NCBI GenBank assembly: GCA_000759755.1
Contig: BBMW01000003.1
Location: 310,001 to 374,000 of the forward strand
Direction of reading: 5' to 3'
Length of the DNA: 64,000 nucleotides
From: Citrobacter werkmanii NBRC 105721
Lineage (GTDB): Bacteria > Pseudomonadota > Gammaproteobacteria > Enterobacterales > Enterobacteriaceae
Shown: positions 49,159 to 62,242 of the stretch, piece by piece
Layout of the letters: every line of letters begins with the position of its first letter
How positions within the stretch are numbered: the stretch's first letter is position 1
The notes under the pieces: model-generated
What the model was told of the DNA's origin: nothing
What the model saw: the letters and a program-made list of their open reading frames with translations, nothing else
Databases searched by the model: none
Program-made: the position numbers and the translations under genes

Positions 49159-51067
49159 ACTCGTTGGCAGATGGAGCCGCCGCTAACGGACCTGATTGTT
49201 GGGGCGCCTCTGTTTGCGCGGCATTATCCTGCGGCGCAAACAGATGATCCATGATTTGCCGCATGACCGGCGCGGCGGTTACGCCGTCGCTACCGCCATT
49301 TTCGAGGATTAATGCCACGGCGACTTTCGGGTTCTTATAGGGCGCAAACGCGGTATAAAACACATGGTCGCGCAAACGGACCGGAATCATTTTCGCATTG
49401 TAGGTCTGATTTTCTTTCAGGCTGAAGACCTGTGATGTGCCACTTTTCGCCGCAATGCCGTAAGGTGCGGTGTGAAAGAACTTATACCCGGTGCCGTTTG
49501 GTTCATTTGCCATGCCGAACATCGCCTGACGCACCAGCCCCCAGTAGGGTGACGATGCAGAGGCGATTTGCGACGGTGCTTCAGGAGCCTGGTACGGTGT
49601 GTGGGTTTTGCCGCTTTCTTCATCAAGTAGCAGGTGAGGGGCGATGACTTTGCCGTTGTTAATCAGTGCTACCATAGCCTTTACCATCTGGATTGGCGTG
49701 GCAATCCAGTAGCCCTGGCCGATACCGACAGAAATGGTATCCCCTTGATACCATGCTTTTTTATGTACTTTCTGCTTCCATTCGCGGCTCGGGAGCAGGC
49801 CGTTATACTCCTCATCAAGATCGATACCGGTCGGTTTACCGTAACCAAACTGGCTGAGCATGCTGTTAATCCGGTCGATCCCCATCATATACGCCACCTG
49901 ATAGAAGAAGGTATCGGCGGATTCTTCAATCGCTTTGGTGACGTCCAGCATACCGTGACCGGTTTTTTTCCAGTCACGATAATGCCGCTCGGTGCCGGGG
50001 AGCGTCCAGGTGGGGGCACCGAAGAAACTGGTCTGCGGGGTGATGACTCCGTCCAGTAAAGCAGACATCGCCATGTAAGGTTTGACCGTGGAGGCGGGAG
50101 GATACAGCCCCTGCGTGACGCGGTTGATTAAAGGCAGGTCTTTATCCTGCAGCAGCTTGTTATAGTCCTGATAGCTGATGCCTTTGACAAACGGATTGGG
50201 GTCATAGCTGGGGTTTGAGACCATCGCCAGCACGGAACCGTCGTGCGGATCTTCCACCAGTACTGCCGCACGCTGGCCCGCCAGCAGACTCTCAATGTAT
50301 TGCTGTAAATGTAAATCCAGCGTCAGATGGATATCTTTTCCGGCAACGGGCGGCACATCCTTGATCAAGCGGACGATGCGTCCGTGGTTATCGACTTCCA
50401 CCTCCTGATAACCGGTTTTTCCATGCAGTTCGTTTTCGTAATAGTGCTCAATACCCTGCTTGCCGATGTTGTGATCGGCGGCGTAGTTTTCTGCCAGACC
50501 TTTTTTATCCAGTGCTTTCAGATCGTTGTCGTTGATTTTTGAAACATAGCCAAGGACATGCGCCAGTGCGGCGCCATAGGGATACTGGCGGTCTTCATAG
50601 CTATTGATATTGACGCCACTGAAATGAAACTGGTTAACCGAGAAACGGGCGATTTCTACATCGGTCAGCGCATTTTTTAGCACTACCGGGCGATAACGGC
50701 TGCTGGATTTTAGCTCATGGCGGAACTGGTCAATGTCATCCGGGGTAAGGTCAACGATCGGCGTTAACTGCCTGATTAGGGCATCCATATCGCTGATTTT
50801 ATAAGGTGTAACGGATATGTCGTACCAGGTCACGTTGCGCACCAGCGGGATGCCGTTGCGATCGTAAATCATGCCTCGCGTTGGGGCGACTGGCAGCATT
50901 TTGATGTCGTTTGCATCCGACCGGGTGGTGTAATACTGGTGCTGACGGATTTGTAGGTTGTAGAGATTGTAAATCAGGATGCCAAAACAGATGACCACCA
51001 CGCCAAAGGCCACTATTACACGCCGCTGGAAGAGTTTTTCTTCCGCCTCAAAATCTCTGAATGTCAT
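49130..51067 (-). CDS. Second PBP2-type peptidoglycan transpeptidase (PBP2-SAL-like)
   Basis: A class B penicillin-binding protein of 645 residues, similar to but clearly different from MrdA (PBP2). It has a short cytoplasmic tail, one membrane helix (about 17-39), a pedestal domain (TRGMIYDRNG) and a transpeptidase domain with Ser326-x-x-Lys329 (PASTVKP), Ser383-Ala-Asp385 (the SxD variant typical of PBP2) and Lys541-Ser-Gly-Thr544. All catalytic residues are intact. The C-terminus is Ala/Gln/Pro-rich. Salmonella has a comparable acid-active alternative, PBP2-SAL, at the same place beside argS; orthology is inferred from position and family. The housekeeping mrdA would lie elsewhere. Confidence 0.85.
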   Translation of the reverse strand: MTFRDFEAEEKLFQRRVIVAFGVVVICFGILIYNLYNLQIRQHQYYTTRSDANDIKMLPVAPTRGMIYDRNGIPLVRNVTWYDISVTPYKISDMDALIRQLTPIVDLTPDDIDQFRHELKSSSRYRPVVLKNALTDVEIARFSVNQFHFSGVNINSYEDRQYPYGAALAHVLGYVSKINDNDLKALDKKGLAENYAADHNIGKQGIEHYYENELHGKTGYQEVEVDNHGRIVRLIKDVPPVAGKDIHLTLDLHLQQYIESLLAGQRAAVLVEDPHDGSVLAMVSNPSYDPNPFVKGISYQDYNKLLQDKDLPLINRVTQGLYPPASTVKPYMAMSALLDGVITPQTSFFGAPTWTLPGTERHYRDWKKTGHGMLDVTKAIEESADTFFYQVAYMMGIDRINSMLSQFGYGKPTGIDLDEEYNGLLPSREWKQKVHKKAWYQGDTISVGIGQGYWIATPIQMVKAMVALINNGKVIAPHLLLDEESGKTHTPYQAPEAPSQIASASSPYWGLVRQAMFGMANEPNGTGYKFFHTAPYGIAAKSGTSQVFSLKENQTYNAKMIPVRLRDHVFYTAFAPYKNPKVAVALILENGGSDGVTAAPVMRQIMDHLFAPQDNAAQTEAPQQSGPLAAAPSANEFKNTYASIR

Positions 51068-51198
51068 TGACCCGTACCCGATTAATTCGCCGCCTAATGA
51101 TACGGAGGCTCAAACGGGATGACAGGCCAAATATGTTCCATATCTCTACGGAAATGTGTCATTCCTTGTGAGTTGTTACAGATAGCCTGTTACGGAAA

Positions 51199-51236
51199 TA
51201 AAAAAGGCCTGAGTCCGCGTTACAGACTCAGGCCTC
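51199..51236 (-). terminator. Terminator of argS
   Basis: AGGCCTGAGTC / GACTCAGGCCT (51205-51215 with 51225-51235), followed on the minus strand by a T run. It lies 14 bp after the argS stop. Confidence 0.92.
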
Positions 51237-51249
51237 AATCCTTGCGAAC

Positions 51250-52983
51250 TTACATGCGCTCTACGGTTTCGATACCCAGCGTATCCAGACCCAGCTTCAG
51301 GGTTTTCGCCGTCAACTGCGCCAGCTTCAAACGGCTGTTACGAATCTCTTCGTTCTCAGCGCTGAGGATAGGGCAATGCTCGTAGAAGCCGGAGAACAGA
51401 CCCGCTACGTCGTACAGGTAGGCACACATCACGTGCGGAGTACCTTCACGGGCAACGACGGTGAGCGTTTCTTCAAACTGCAGAAGACGCGCAGCCAGTT
51501 GGGCCTCGCGCTCTTCACGGATAATGACCTGCGCATTTGCCAGCGCGTTCTCGTCGATATCCGCTTTACGGAACACGGACAGTACGCGGGTGTAGGCATA
51601 CTGCATGTACGGCGCGGTGTTGCCTTCGAACGCCAGCATATTGTCCCAGTCGAAGATGTAGTCAGTGGTACGGTTTTTGGACAAGTCCGCATATTTCACC
51701 GCGCCGATACCGACCGCATTCGCCAGCTTTTCCAGCTCATCGGCAGGCATATCCGGGTTCTTCTCAGCCACCAGACGACGAGCGCGTTCCAGCGCTTCAT
51801 CCAGCAGATCGGCCAGTTTAACCGTACCGCCCGCGCGGGTTTTGAACGGCTTACCGTCTTTACCCAGCATCATACCGAACATGTGGTGTTCCAGCGGCAC
51901 GGAATCCGGCACATAGCCGGCTTTACGGACGATGGTCCAGGCCTGCATTAAGTGCTGATGCTGACGGGAATCGATGTAATAGAGAACGCGGTCGGCATGC
52001 AGCGTTTCGTAACGATATTTGGCGCAGGCGATGTCGGTGGTGGTGTAGAGATAGCCGCCATCTTTTTTCTGAATGATAACGCCCATCGGTTCGCCTTCCT
52101 TGTTCTTATACTCATCAAGGAATACGACGGTAGCGCCTTCACTCTCAACGGCCAGGCCCTTAGCTTTCAGATCGGCCACGATACCTGGCAGCATCGGGTT
52201 GTACAGGCTTTCACCCATGACGTCGTCACGGGTCAGCGTGACGTTCAGGCGATCGTAAGTTAACTGGTTCTGCGACATGGTAATGTCGACCAGTTTGCGC
52301 CACATCTCACGGAAATATTCGTCGCCGCCTTGCAGTTTAACAACATAGCTACGGGCGCGTTCTGCGAAGGCTTCATCTTCGTCGTAATGCTTTTTCGCGT
52401 CACGGTAGAAACCTTCAAGGTCAGCCAGCGCCATCTCTCCGGCGTTTTCTTGCTGCTGTTTTTCCAGCCATGCGATCAGCATACCGAACTGAGTACCCCA
52501 GTCGCCGACGTGATTAGCACGAATAACATTGTGGCCGAGGAACTCCAGCGTACGCACCGCAGCGTCACCGATGATGGTGGAACGCAGGTGACCCACGTGC
52601 ATCTCTTTCGCCACGTTAGGCGCGGAGTAGTCAACAACAACGGTTTGTTTAGCCGGTTGAGTTACGCCCAGACGATCGGAGGCCAGCGCCTGCTGAACAT
52701 GCTGCGCCAGAAATGCCGGATCGAGAAAAATATTGATAAAGCCCGGGCCAGCAATTTCAACCTTGCTGGCAATCCCGTTGAGATCCAGATGAGTCAGCAC
52801 CTGCTCAGCCAGTTGTCGCGGCGCCATACCCAGTTTTTTAGCGACAGCCATCATGCCGTTGGCCTGATAGTCACCGAACTGTATTTTTGCTGACTGACGA
52901 ACCTGCGGTTCGCAATCTGCAGGCGCGCCTGCAGCAATCATGGCCTGACTGACTTTTTCTGAGAGAAGAGCCTGAATATTCAC
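51250..52983 (-). CDS. argS: Arginyl-tRNA synthetase
   Basis: ArgS charges tRNA-Arg. It is a class Ia synthetase of 577 residues, with an N-terminal tRNA-binding domain, the HIGH-like motif HVGHLR after SAPNVAKEM (about 122-137), the Rossmann core, and a C-terminal anticodon-binding domain (DALR type, ending ETVERM). The KMSKS motif is degenerate, as is usual for ArgS. The sequence is nearly identical to E. coli. Confidence 0.98.
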   Translation of the reverse strand: MNIQALLSEKVSQAMIAAGAPADCEPQVRQSAKIQFGDYQANGMMAVAKKLGMAPRQLAEQVLTHLDLNGIASKVEIAGPGFINIFLDPAFLAQHVQQALASDRLGVTQPAKQTVVVDYSAPNVAKEMHVGHLRSTIIGDAAVRTLEFLGHNVIRANHVGDWGTQFGMLIAWLEKQQQENAGEMALADLEGFYRDAKKHYDEDEAFAERARSYVVKLQGGDEYFREMWRKLVDITMSQNQLTYDRLNVTLTRDDVMGESLYNPMLPGIVADLKAKGLAVESEGATVVFLDEYKNKEGEPMGVIIQKKDGGYLYTTTDIACAKYRYETLHADRVLYYIDSRQHQHLMQAWTIVRKAGYVPDSVPLEHHMFGMMLGKDGKPFKTRAGGTVKLADLLDEALERARRLVAEKNPDMPADELEKLANAVGIGAVKYADLSKNRTTDYIFDWDNMLAFEGNTAPYMQYAYTRVLSVFRKADIDENALANAQVIIREEREAQLAARLLQFEETLTVVAREGTPHVMCAYLYDVAGLFSGFYEHCPILSAENEEIRNSRLKLAQLTAKTLKLGLDTLGIETVERM

Positions 52984-53221
52984 CGGAATACCTTACATTT
53001 ATGAAGCGGGATAAAATTCACCGCGCCAGTTTAAGAATTTAGGGCGGGAGTATACTGCAAATGCCCGTTGTCGTCAGCATCGCGAGTACTGTGCGCTGTC
53101 GGAAATGAAAGCAACGCAATTACGTATAATTATGCATATTGCGTTCGAAAAAAACAGCGGTTGGATGGCGCAGCGCAACAGAGTAAATTAGCGGCTTTGA
53201 ACATGGATATGAGCTTTTATT

Positions 53222-53788
53222 ATGGCGAACTGGCAAACAGTTGCAGAACTGCATGATATTTCCGCAGATTTACCGCATTTCGCGCAGGCGTTAACGGAAC
53301 TTTCCACCCGTCTTGGTCTGGATGTCACACCGCTTGAAGCCGATCACATTTCTTTGCGTTGTCATCAAAATACTACCGCAGAGCGCTGGCGTCGTGGATT
53401 TGAGCAGTGCGGTGAATTATTGTCAGAGAACATCATCAATGGCAGACCCATTTGCCTGTTCAAACTCCATGAGCCGGTTTGCGTCCTGCACTGGACATTT
53501 TCTATCGTAGAGCTGCCGTGGCCGGGAGAAAAGCGTTATCCACATGAAGGTTGGGAACATATTGAGATTGTCCTGCCGGGAGATGCGGAGACGCTGAATG
53601 CGCGAGCGTTGGCGCTGCTTTCCGATCAAGGCCTGAGTCAGCCGGGCATCTTTGTGAAAACCAGCTCACCGAAAGGAGAGCGGGAGCGTTTACCGAATCC
53701 TACGCTGGCGGTCAGCGATGGCAGTGTGACGATAAAGTTTCATCCGTGGTCGATTGAAACCATTGTGGCAAGTGAGCGACAGGAGTGA
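53222..53788 (+). CDS. yecM: YecM, VOC-superfamily protein
   Basis: A 188-residue protein of the YecM family, whose known fold resembles isomerases and oxygenases of the vicinal-oxygen-chelate superfamily. His in ADHISLRCH (near residue 40), and [13 protein letters not shown] (about 105) could form the metal site. The function is not established. Divergent from argS. Its stop lies just before the cutC start, so the two genes form an operon. Confidence 0.93.
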   Translation: MANWQTVAELHDISADLPHFAQALTELSTRLGLDVTPLEADHISLRCHQNTTAERWRRGFEQCGELLSENIINGRPICLFKLHEPVCVLHWTFSIVELPWPGEKRYPHEGWEHIEIVLPGDAETLNARALALLSDQGLSQPGIFVKTSSPKGERERLPNPTLAVSDGSVTIKFHPWSIETIVASERQE

Positions 53789-53790
53789 AC

Positions 53791-54537
53791 ATGGCCTTAC
53801 TGGAAGTTTGCTGTTACAGCATGGAATGCGCGCTTACGGCGCAGCAAAACGGCGCGCATCGCATTGAGCTTTGCGCGGCGCCCAAAGAAGGGGGCTTAAC
53901 GCCGTCACTGGGCGTATTGCGTTCGGTTCGCCAGCATGTGGCTATTCCCGTCAACCCCATTATCCGCCCACGTGGAGGGGATTTTTGTTATACCGACGGT
54001 GAATTCGCGGCAATGCTGGATGATATTGCGATGGTCAGAGAACTGGGATTTCCAGGGCTGGTGACCGGTATTTTAGATGTGGATGGCAATGTCGATATGC
54101 CGCGCATGGAAAAAATAATGGCTGCTGCCGGTCCGCTGAATGTTACTTTTCATCGGGCGTTTGATATGTGCGCTAACCCACTCAATGCGTTACAAAAATT
54201 ATCTGAATTGGGCATCGCCAGGGTACTGACTTCCGGGCAAAAATCAGATGCAGTGCAAGGTTTAACAAAAATAATGGAACTTATTGCGCTGGCGGGTGCT
54301 CCAATCATTATGGCCGGAGCGGGGGTTCGCGCCTCGAATTTGTCCCTGTTCCTGGATGCTGGAGTGCAGGAAGTCCATAGTTCTGCCGGAGTATGGCTGG
54401 CTTCCCCAATGCGTTATCGCAATTCGGGGTTGTCAATGTCTTCGGATACGCAGGCGGATGAGTATTCTCGCTATGCGGTAGACGGAGCGGCGGTTGCTGA
54501 AATGAAAGCAATCATGGCACGCCATCAGGCCAGCTGA
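53791..54537 (+). CDS. cutC: CutC family protein
   Basis: CutC is a 248-residue TIM-barrel protein once linked to copper tolerance; its biochemical role is unsettled. Family blocks are intact: [20 protein letters not shown] near the start (20 residues), [22 protein letters not shown] and HSSAG. The ATG at 53791 with ACAGGAG upstream is preferred over an in-frame GTG six bases earlier that overlaps the yecM stop. Confidence 0.94.
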   Translation: MALLEVCCYSMECALTAQQNGAHRIELCAAPKEGGLTPSLGVLRSVRQHVAIPVNPIIRPRGGDFCYTDGEFAAMLDDIAMVRELGFPGLVTGILDVDGNVDMPRMEKIMAAAGPLNVTFHRAFDMCANPLNALQKLSELGIARVLTSGQKSDAVQGLTKIMELIALAGAPIIMAGAGVRASNLSLFLDAGVQEVHSSAGVWLASPMRYRNSGLSMSSDTQADEYSRYAVDGAAVAEMKAIMARHQAS

Positions 54538-54583
54538 TTTTTACCGTTGCATCATGTCGCCCAATATGATGCTTGCTCGTACC

Positions 54584-54617
54584 AGGCCCCTGCAATTTCA
54601 ACAGGGGCCTTTTTTTC
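54584..54617 (+). terminator. Terminator of yecM-cutC
   Basis: AGGCCCCTG / CAGGGGCCT (54584-54592 with 54602-54610) followed by eight T. Confidence 0.92.
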
Positions 54618-54620
54618 TCC

Positions 54621-54732
54621 TTCATATTTCAGGCCGCAGCAGCGTTGGCCGCCTCGCGCACCCCGGTCACGTAGTTATCTACGCTCCCGGGGATTTGCTG
54701 CGTTGCCGCCATGCTGCAACTTGAACTATTTT
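54621..54732. repeat. Diverged ERIC-like element
   Basis: The same plan as the copy at 1222-1335: GCGTTGGC then CCCCGGTCAC, a central palindrome, CTCCCGGGGA, GTTGCCGCC and an end GCAACTTGAA. The centre differs (GTAGTTATCTAC). It occupies the gap between cutC and the convergent cmoB. Confidence 0.7.
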
Positions 54733-54772
54733 GGAGAAACGGTGCTATACGTAACGGTCATTCGGCAATCCA

Positions 54773-56917
<2,145 letters not shown>

Positions 56918-56968
56918 ACAAACTCCCTTTAAAATGGCAGATGGCACTGTCTATGATAGGTGGCAATT

Positions 56969-57787
56969 TCAGAAAAGAGAAGATTGCTGTGGAATAGACG
57001 GTGCTGATCCGATCTCTGGCAGGGCGTTACGTAAATCCGCCCATAACGTGTCTACAAGCTCCGGGGCCTGCGCGATATCCGGCGTATGCAAAAATAAATA
57101 CGGTGTGGTGGACTGTTGCCACAGCGCCAGTTTGGTTAACCAAACTGCAAATAACTGCCGGTTTTGTGCCATATCATCGCTACCGATAAAACGCACCATC
57201 GGATGATTGGCCGTTACCACTACATGAACCGGAACCTTCGGTTTTTTACGTTGTGCTTCGCGTATCGCTTCAGTATGCGGGATGGCGGCATGCACCGGGC
57301 GACTGTCCAGGATAACCCTATTTACACCTCGCTCATGCAGGCCGCGGTTCAGTTGCTGCTCGGCTTCGCCTTTGGCAAAGAAATCCGGATGGCGAACTTC
57401 GACACCGTAGGTAAAGGATTTGGGGAGCGCGTCGAGAAACGGCCACAGAGCAGACAGGTCGCGTGGGGCGAAGGTGGCGGGTAATTGCAACCAGTATTGC
57501 CCGATGCGCGCTTCCAGCGGTGACATGCGCGTGAAAAATTCCTGTACCAAATCATCACAGTTACGCAACGCGGCCTGATGTGAAATAGTGGCCGGAAACT
57601 TAAAACAAAATCGAAACGCATCGGTGGTTTGTGCATGCCAGCGGGTGACAATCTCGGCTTTTGGCAGCGCATACAGCGTGGTGTTGCCCTCAACGCAGTT
57701 AAAGTGGCGGGCATACTCTTCCAGGCTGGTGATCCCAAGTCGCACCCATTTCGGGTGCGACCACTGGGGTAAGCCGATATAGATCAT
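56969..57787 (-). CDS. yecE: YecE, DUF72 family protein
   Basis: A 272-residue TIM-barrel-like DUF72 protein starting [14 protein letters not shown] and containing [11 protein letters not shown] and [11 protein letters not shown]. The family is widespread and its reaction is unknown. It overlaps the yecD stop by 4 bases and has the same length as E. coli YecE. Confidence 0.92.
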   Translation of the reverse strand: MIYIGLPQWSHPKWVRLGITSLEEYARHFNCVEGNTTLYALPKAEIVTRWHAQTTDAFRFCFKFPATISHQAALRNCDDLVQEFFTRMSPLEARIGQYWLQLPATFAPRDLSALWPFLDALPKSFTYGVEVRHPDFFAKGEAEQQLNRGLHERGVNRVILDSRPVHAAIPHTEAIREAQRKKPKVPVHVVVTANHPMVRFIGSDDMAQNRQLFAVWLTKLALWQQSTTPYLFLHTPDIAQAPELVDTLWADLRNALPEIGSAPSIPQQSSLF

Positions 57788-58350
57788 AACGCTTGCAGGA
57801 TCTCGTCCACGCTGCGAACGCGCGCAATACGTGGGAAAATGTGTGTCATGCTGCCCTGATGCTGATCAGCACTGGCGGCGCTACAGGCATCTTCCGCAAC
57901 GATCAGATTAAAACCTAGCTCCCACGCGTTTCGTGCGGTGGATTCCACGCCAATATTCGTGGAGATGCCACACAGAACGATGGTATTGATACCCCGGCGG
58001 CGCAACTGTAGCTCGAGATCGGTACCGTAGAACGCTCCCCACTGACGCTTGGTGACTTCCAGATCGCTGGCGCATTTGCCCAAAGCTTGCGGATAATCCC
58101 ACCAGTTGTCGGGTAACGCTTTGGCCGGGGCCTGGGCATCAACCGGTTGTTTCAGCGCTTCGGCGTAATCGTCAGACCAGCCAACGCGTACCATTACTAC
58201 TGGAGAACCCTTAGCACGAAATTTTTCCGCCAACCGTGCGGCGCGGGTAACCACATCGTGTGCCGTATGTGGTCCGCCAGCGAAAGGCAGGATCCCTTCC
58301 TGTAAGTCAATAACGACAAGGGCGGTTGTTTTTGCGTTCAGTTCCAGCAT
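57784..58350 (-). CDS. yecD: YecD, isochorismatase-like hydrolase
   Basis: A 188-residue cysteine-hydrolase-fold protein. The Asp of VVIDLQEG (about 13-20) and Lys of [10 protein letters not shown] are kept, but the nucleophile Cys of nicotinamidases is Gly (STNIGVEST), as in isochorismatases and in E. coli YecD. So it is unlikely to be a nicotinamidase. The ATG at 58350 with ACTGGAG upstream is used. Divergent from aspS. Confidence 0.9.
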   Translation of the reverse strand: MLELNAKTTALVVIDLQEGILPFAGGPHTAHDVVTRAARLAEKFRAKGSPVVMVRVGWSDDYAEALKQPVDAQAPAKALPDNWWDYPQALGKCASDLEVTKRQWGAFYGTDLELQLRRRGINTIVLCGISTNIGVESTARNAWELGFNLIVAEDACSAASADQHQGSMTHIFPRIARVRSVDEILQAL

Positions 58351-58508
58351 GGTCACTCCAGTAAAAAATAAGAATTCCGTTACACCTTAATCGCGAATCA
58401 GTGTGAAAGGGACGACAATTTTTGTTATTTTTTGTGAGATTACGCAATGCCCGTCGAGGAAACAGGCGTACAGTCAGTACCGGACTTATCGTGCGGCAGA
58501 ATTTCCAG

Positions 58509-58514
58509 TATAAT
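58509..58514 (+). promoter_or_regulatory. -10 hexamer of the aspS promoter
   Basis: A perfect TATAAT about 100 bp upstream of the aspS start; the -35 region (TTATCG, 17 bp upstream) is weak. The 266-bp yecD-aspS gap shows no other clear feature. Confidence 0.6.
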
Positions 58515-58616
58515 AGCCGCCTTTTTTCATTCAGTTGTGACATTCAGCTAAAGCTGCGACTTCGTCATCTGCGAGACAGGTGACAATCCGCCTGCGGCAA
58601 AGTTAAGGGATATCTC

Positions 58617-60389
58617 ATGCGTACAGAATATTGCGGGCAGCTACGTCTGTCCCACGAGGGGCAGCAGGTGACTCTGTGTGGTTGGGTCAACCGTCGTCGT
58701 GATCTTGGTAGCCTGATCTTTATCGATATGCGCGACCGCGAAGGTATCGTGCAGGTATTTTTCGATCCGGACCGTGCGGACGCGTTAAAGCTGGCCTCCG
58801 AACTGCGTAATGAGTTCTGCATCCAGGTTACGGGCACCGTGCGTGCGCGTGATGCGAAAAACGTCAATGCCGATATGGCGACTGGCGAAATTGAAGTACT
58901 GGCGTCCGATCTGACCATCATCAACCGCTCAGACTCACTGCCGCTGGACTCTAACCACGTCAATACCGAAGAAGCGCGTCTGAAGTATCGTTATCTGGAT
59001 CTGCGTCGTCCTGAAATGGCGCAGCGCCTGAAAACACGCGCCAAAATTACCAGCCTGGTTCGTCGTTTTATGGACGATCACGGCTTCCTCGACATCGAAA
59101 CCCCGATGTTGACCAAAGCGACGCCGGAAGGCGCGCGCGACTATCTGGTGCCTTCCCGCGTTCATAAAGGCAAGTTTTACGCGCTGCCGCAGTCTCCTCA
59201 GCTGTTCAAACAGCTGCTGATGATGTCTGGCTTTGACCGCTACTATCAGATCGTAAAATGCTTCCGCGATGAAGACTTACGTGCTGACCGTCAGCCTGAA
59301 TTTACCCAGATCGATGTGGAGACATCCTTCATGACTGCGCCGCAGGTGCGAGAAGTGATGGAAGCGTTAGTGCGTAATCTGTGGCTGGAAGTGAAAGGTG
59401 TGGATCTCGGTGATTTCCCGATCATGACCTTTGCCGAGGCTGAGCGCCGTTACGGCTCCGATAAACCAGACCTGCGTAACCCAATGGAGCTGGTTGACGT
59501 CGCCGATCTGGTAAAAGACGTTGAGTTCGCGGTGTTCTCTGGTCCGGCGAACGATCCGAAAGGCCGTGTCGCAGCCCTGCGCGTACCGGGCGGTGCGAGC
59601 TTAAGCCGTAAGCAGATCGATGATTACGGTAACTTTATTAAGATCTACGGCGCGAAAGGCCTGGCTTACATCAAAGTCACCGAGCGCGCGAAAGGTCTGG
59701 AAGGTATCACCAGCCCGGTGGCTAAGTTCCTGAACGCAGAAATCGTGGAAGCGATTCTGGCGCGTACCGGTGCGCAAGACGGCGACATGATTTTCTTCGG
59801 TGCCGACAACAAGAAAGTGGTTGCCGACGCGATGGGCGCGCTGCGTCTGAAACTGGGTAAAGATCTGAGCATTACCGACGAGTCGAAATGGGCGCCGCTG
59901 TGGGTCATCGACTTCCCGATGTTTGAAGACGATGGTGAAGGCGGTCTGACCGCGATGCACCACCCGTTCACCTCGCCGAAAGACATGACCGCTGCTGAGC
60001 TGAAAGCTGCGCCGGAAGATGCGGTTGCCAACGCTTACGATATGGTTATCAACGGCTATGAAGTAGGTGGTGGTTCCGTCCGTATTCACAACGGTGATAT
60101 GCAGCAGACCGTATTCGGTATTCTGGGCATTAACGAGCAAGAGCAGCGCGAGAAATTCGGCTTCCTGCTGGATGCGCTAAAATATGGTACACCGCCGCAT
60201 GCGGGCCTGGCATTTGGTCTGGATCGTCTGACCATGTTGCTGACGGGTACTGATAACATTCGAGACGTTATTGCCTTCCCGAAAACGACGGCAGCCGCGT
60301 GTCTGATGACTGAAGCGCCAAGTTTCGCTAACGAAGCTGCGCTGGCGGAACTGAGCATTCAGGTTGTGAAGAAGGCCGAGAATAACTGA
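58617..60389 (+). CDS. aspS: Aspartyl-tRNA synthetase
   Basis: AspS charges tRNA-Asp. The 590-residue class II synthetase has an N-terminal OB-fold anticodon domain ([10 protein letters not shown]), motif 1, motif 2 ([18 protein letters not shown]) and motif 3 ([13 protein letters not shown]), plus the bacterial GAD insertion (about 290-420). It is almost identical to E. coli AspS. nudB starts 1 base after its stop. Confidence 0.98.
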   Translation: MRTEYCGQLRLSHEGQQVTLCGWVNRRRDLGSLIFIDMRDREGIVQVFFDPDRADALKLASELRNEFCIQVTGTVRARDAKNVNADMATGEIEVLASDLTIINRSDSLPLDSNHVNTEEARLKYRYLDLRRPEMAQRLKTRAKITSLVRRFMDDHGFLDIETPMLTKATPEGARDYLVPSRVHKGKFYALPQSPQLFKQLLMMSGFDRYYQIVKCFRDEDLRADRQPEFTQIDVETSFMTAPQVREVMEALVRNLWLEVKGVDLGDFPIMTFAEAERRYGSDKPDLRNPMELVDVADLVKDVEFAVFSGPANDPKGRVAALRVPGGASLSRKQIDDYGNFIKIYGAKGLAYIKVTERAKGLEGITSPVAKFLNAEIVEAILARTGAQDGDMIFFGADNKKVVADAMGALRLKLGKDLSITDESKWAPLWVIDFPMFEDDGEGGLTAMHHPFTSPKDMTAAELKAAPEDAVANAYDMVINGYEVGGGSVRIHNGDMQQTVFGILGINEQEQREKFGFLLDALKYGTPPHAGLAFGLDRLTMLLTGTDNIRDVIAFPKTTAAACLMTEAPSFANEAALAELSIQVVKKAENN

Positions 60390-60390
60390 T

Positions 60391-60834
60391 ATGAAGTACA
60401 AACAGCCTGTCTCGGTGTTGGTCGTGATTTATGCAAAGGACACCGGGAGAGTGCTGATGTTACAGCGACGCGACGATCCTGACTTCTGGCAGTCGGTCAC
60501 CGGCAGCCTGGAAGAGGGTGAAACCGCGTCGCAGGCCGCCATGCGCGAAGTAAAGGAAGAGGTCGCCATTGATGTTGCGACTGAGCAACTGACCTTAATT
60601 GACTGTCAGCGCACGGTGGAGTTTGAGATTTTTCGCCATTTACGTCATCGCTATGCGCCGGGAATTGAGCGTAATACTGAATCCTGGTTTTGCCTGGCTC
60701 TTCCCTCAGAACGAGAGATCGTGTTCACCGAACATCTGACCTATCGTTGGGTTAATGCGGTTGAAGCCGCCCAGTTAACCAAGTCGTGGAGTAATCGGCA
60801 GGCGATTGAAGAATTTGTGATTAACGTCGCCTGA
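60391..60834 (+). CDS. nudB: Dihydroneopterin triphosphate diphosphatase NudB
   Basis: NudB removes pyrophosphate from dihydroneopterin triphosphate in folate synthesis. The 147-residue protein has the Nudix box G-x5-E-x7-REV-x-EE (starting GSLEEGE, about residues 37-59). Its N-terminus ([12 protein letters not shown]) is three residues shorter than E. coli's. Directly coupled to aspS. Confidence 0.95.
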   Translation: MKYKQPVSVLVVIYAKDTGRVLMLQRRDDPDFWQSVTGSLEEGETASQAAMREVKEEVAIDVATEQLTLIDCQRTVEFEIFRHLRHRYAPGIERNTESWFCLALPSEREIVFTEHLTYRWVNAVEAAQLTKSWSNRQAIEEFVINVA

Positions 60835-60849
60835 GAAGGCGCGCTTTTT
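60828..60849 (+). terminator. Weak terminator at the end of nudB
   Basis: CGCCT / AGGCG with a GAGA tetraloop and a five-T tail, overlapping the nudB stop. The short stem would allow readthrough into yebC. Confidence 0.4.
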
Positions 60850-60862
60850 GGAGATATTATTT

Positions 60863-61606
60863 ATGGCAGGTCATAGTAAATGGGCCAACACCAGACATCG
60901 TAAAGCCGCTCAGGATGCTAAACGCGGTAAAATTTTTACCAAAATCATTCGCGAGCTGGTAACGGCGGCTAAACTGGGCGGTGGCGATCCGGATGCTAAC
61001 CCGCGTCTGCGCGCGGCGGTGGATAAAGCGCTGTCCAACAACATGACCCGTGACACCCTGAACCGTGCCATCGCGCGTGGCGTGGGCGGTGATGAAGACT
61101 CGAACATGGAAACCATCATCTATGAAGGTTACGGTCCTGGCGGCACCGCCGTGATGATTGAATGCCTGTCTGACAACCGTAACCGTACCGTGGCTGAAGT
61201 GCGTCATGCGTTCAGCAAAACCGGCGGTAATCTGGGCACCGACGGCTCCGTGGCTTACCTGTTCAGCAAAAAAGGCGTGATCTCTTTTGAGAAAGGCGAT
61301 GAAGACACCATCATGGAAGCAGCTCTGGAAGCTGGCGCGGAAGATGTTGTGACCTATGATGATGGCGCGATTGATGTTTACACTGCCTGGGAAGAGATGG
61401 GCAAAGTGCGTGACGCGCTGGAAGCGGCTGGCCTGAAAGCAGACAGCGCTGAAGTGACGATGATCCCATCCACTAAAGCGGACATGGATGCTGAAACGGC
61501 ACCGAAACTGATGCGTCTGATCGATATGCTGGAAGACTGCGACGACGTACAGGAAGTTTACCACAACGGTGAAATCTCCGATGAGGTCGCTGCGACCTTA
61601 GAATGA
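60863..61606 (+). CDS. yebC: YebC/PmpR-family protein YebC
   Basis: YebC proteins are described as DNA-binding regulators, and some members help translate proline-rich stretches. The 247 residues begin with the signature [20 protein letters not shown] and keep the three-domain layout. The ATG at 60863 with TTTGGAGAT upstream is preferred over an upstream in-frame start. The gene has one extra C-terminal Glu versus E. coli. ruvC follows 34 bp later. Confidence 0.96.
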   Translation: MAGHSKWANTRHRKAAQDAKRGKIFTKIIRELVTAAKLGGGDPDANPRLRAAVDKALSNNMTRDTLNRAIARGVGGDEDSNMETIIYEGYGPGGTAVMIECLSDNRNRTVAEVRHAFSKTGGNLGTDGSVAYLFSKKGVISFEKGDEDTIMEAALEAGAEDVVTYDDGAIDVYTAWEEMGKVRDALEAAGLKADSAEVTMIPSTKADMDAETAPKLMRLIDMLEDCDDVQEVYHNGEISDEVAATLE

Positions 61607-61640
61607 TGTGGTTAAGCCATAAAGTAACAGGAGATGCGTG

Positions 61641-62162
61641 ATGTCTATTATTCTCGGCATTGACCCGGGGTCACGCATTACCGGTTATGGCGTAATCCGT
61701 CAGGTCGGCAGGCAACTGACCTACCTCGGCAGCGGCTGTATTCGCACCAAAGTCGACGATCTTCCGTCACGTTTGAAGCTAATTTATGCGGGCGTGACGG
61801 AGATCATCACCCAGTTCCAGCCGGACTATTTTGCCATTGAGCAGGTTTTTATGGCGAAGAATGCCGACTCGGCGCTAAAGCTGGGGCAGGCGCGCGGCGT
61901 GGCAATCGTTGCGGCGACCAATCAGGAACTTCCGGTCTTTGAATACGCGGCCCGCCAGGTAAAACAGACCGTGGTTGGTATCGGTAGTGCGGAAAAAAGC
62001 CAGGTACAGCACATGGTGCGTACGCTGCTGAAGCTGCCCGCCAACCCGCAGGCGGACGCCGCGGATGCGTTGGCGATTGCCATTACCCACTGCCATGTCA
62101 GTCAGAATGCCATGCAAATGAGCGAGTCGAGGCTGAATCTGGCGCGAGGTCGGTTACGTTAG
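61641..62162 (+). CDS. ruvC: Holliday junction resolvase RuvC
   Basis: RuvC cuts Holliday junctions moved by RuvAB. It is a 173-residue RNase H-fold nuclease with catalytic acids in IDPGSR (Asp7), AIEQVF (Glu66) and DAADALAIA near residue 140. A GTG lies directly before the ATG at 61641; the ATG gives the E. coli length. ACAGGAGA lies upstream. Unlike E. coli, no yebB lies between ruvC and ruvA. Confidence 0.97.
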   Translation: MSIILGIDPGSRITGYGVIRQVGRQLTYLGSGCIRTKVDDLPSRLKLIYAGVTEIITQFQPDYFAIEQVFMAKNADSALKLGQARGVAIVAATNQELPVFEYAARQVKQTVVGIGSAEKSQVQHMVRTLLKLPANPQADAADALAIAITHCHVSQNAMQMSESRLNLARGRLR

Positions 62163-62171
62163 TGACAAATG

Positions 62172-62199
62172 AGGCTGGATATCTATCCAGCCTTTTTTT
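62172..62199 (+). promoter_or_regulatory. LexA box of ruvAB, also shaped like the ruvC terminator
   Basis: CTGGATATCTATCCAG (62175-62190) matches the ruvAB SOS box known from E. coli (CTG-N10-CAG). The same palindrome, extended to AGGCTGGAT / ATCCAGCCT and followed by seven T, also has the form of an intrinsic terminator 10 bp after the ruvC stop. It lies about 53 bp before the ruvA start. Confidence 0.8.
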
Positions 62200-62242
62200 A
62201 TGATAGCGCATTACCTTTTAGCCCTTAACGCAGGAGCGTCAC

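Noticed and set aside
53068-53256. A 62-codon frame overlapping the start of yecM
   Set aside because: It begins in the argS-yecM promoter gap and overlaps a strongly conserved gene in another frame, with no ribosome site.
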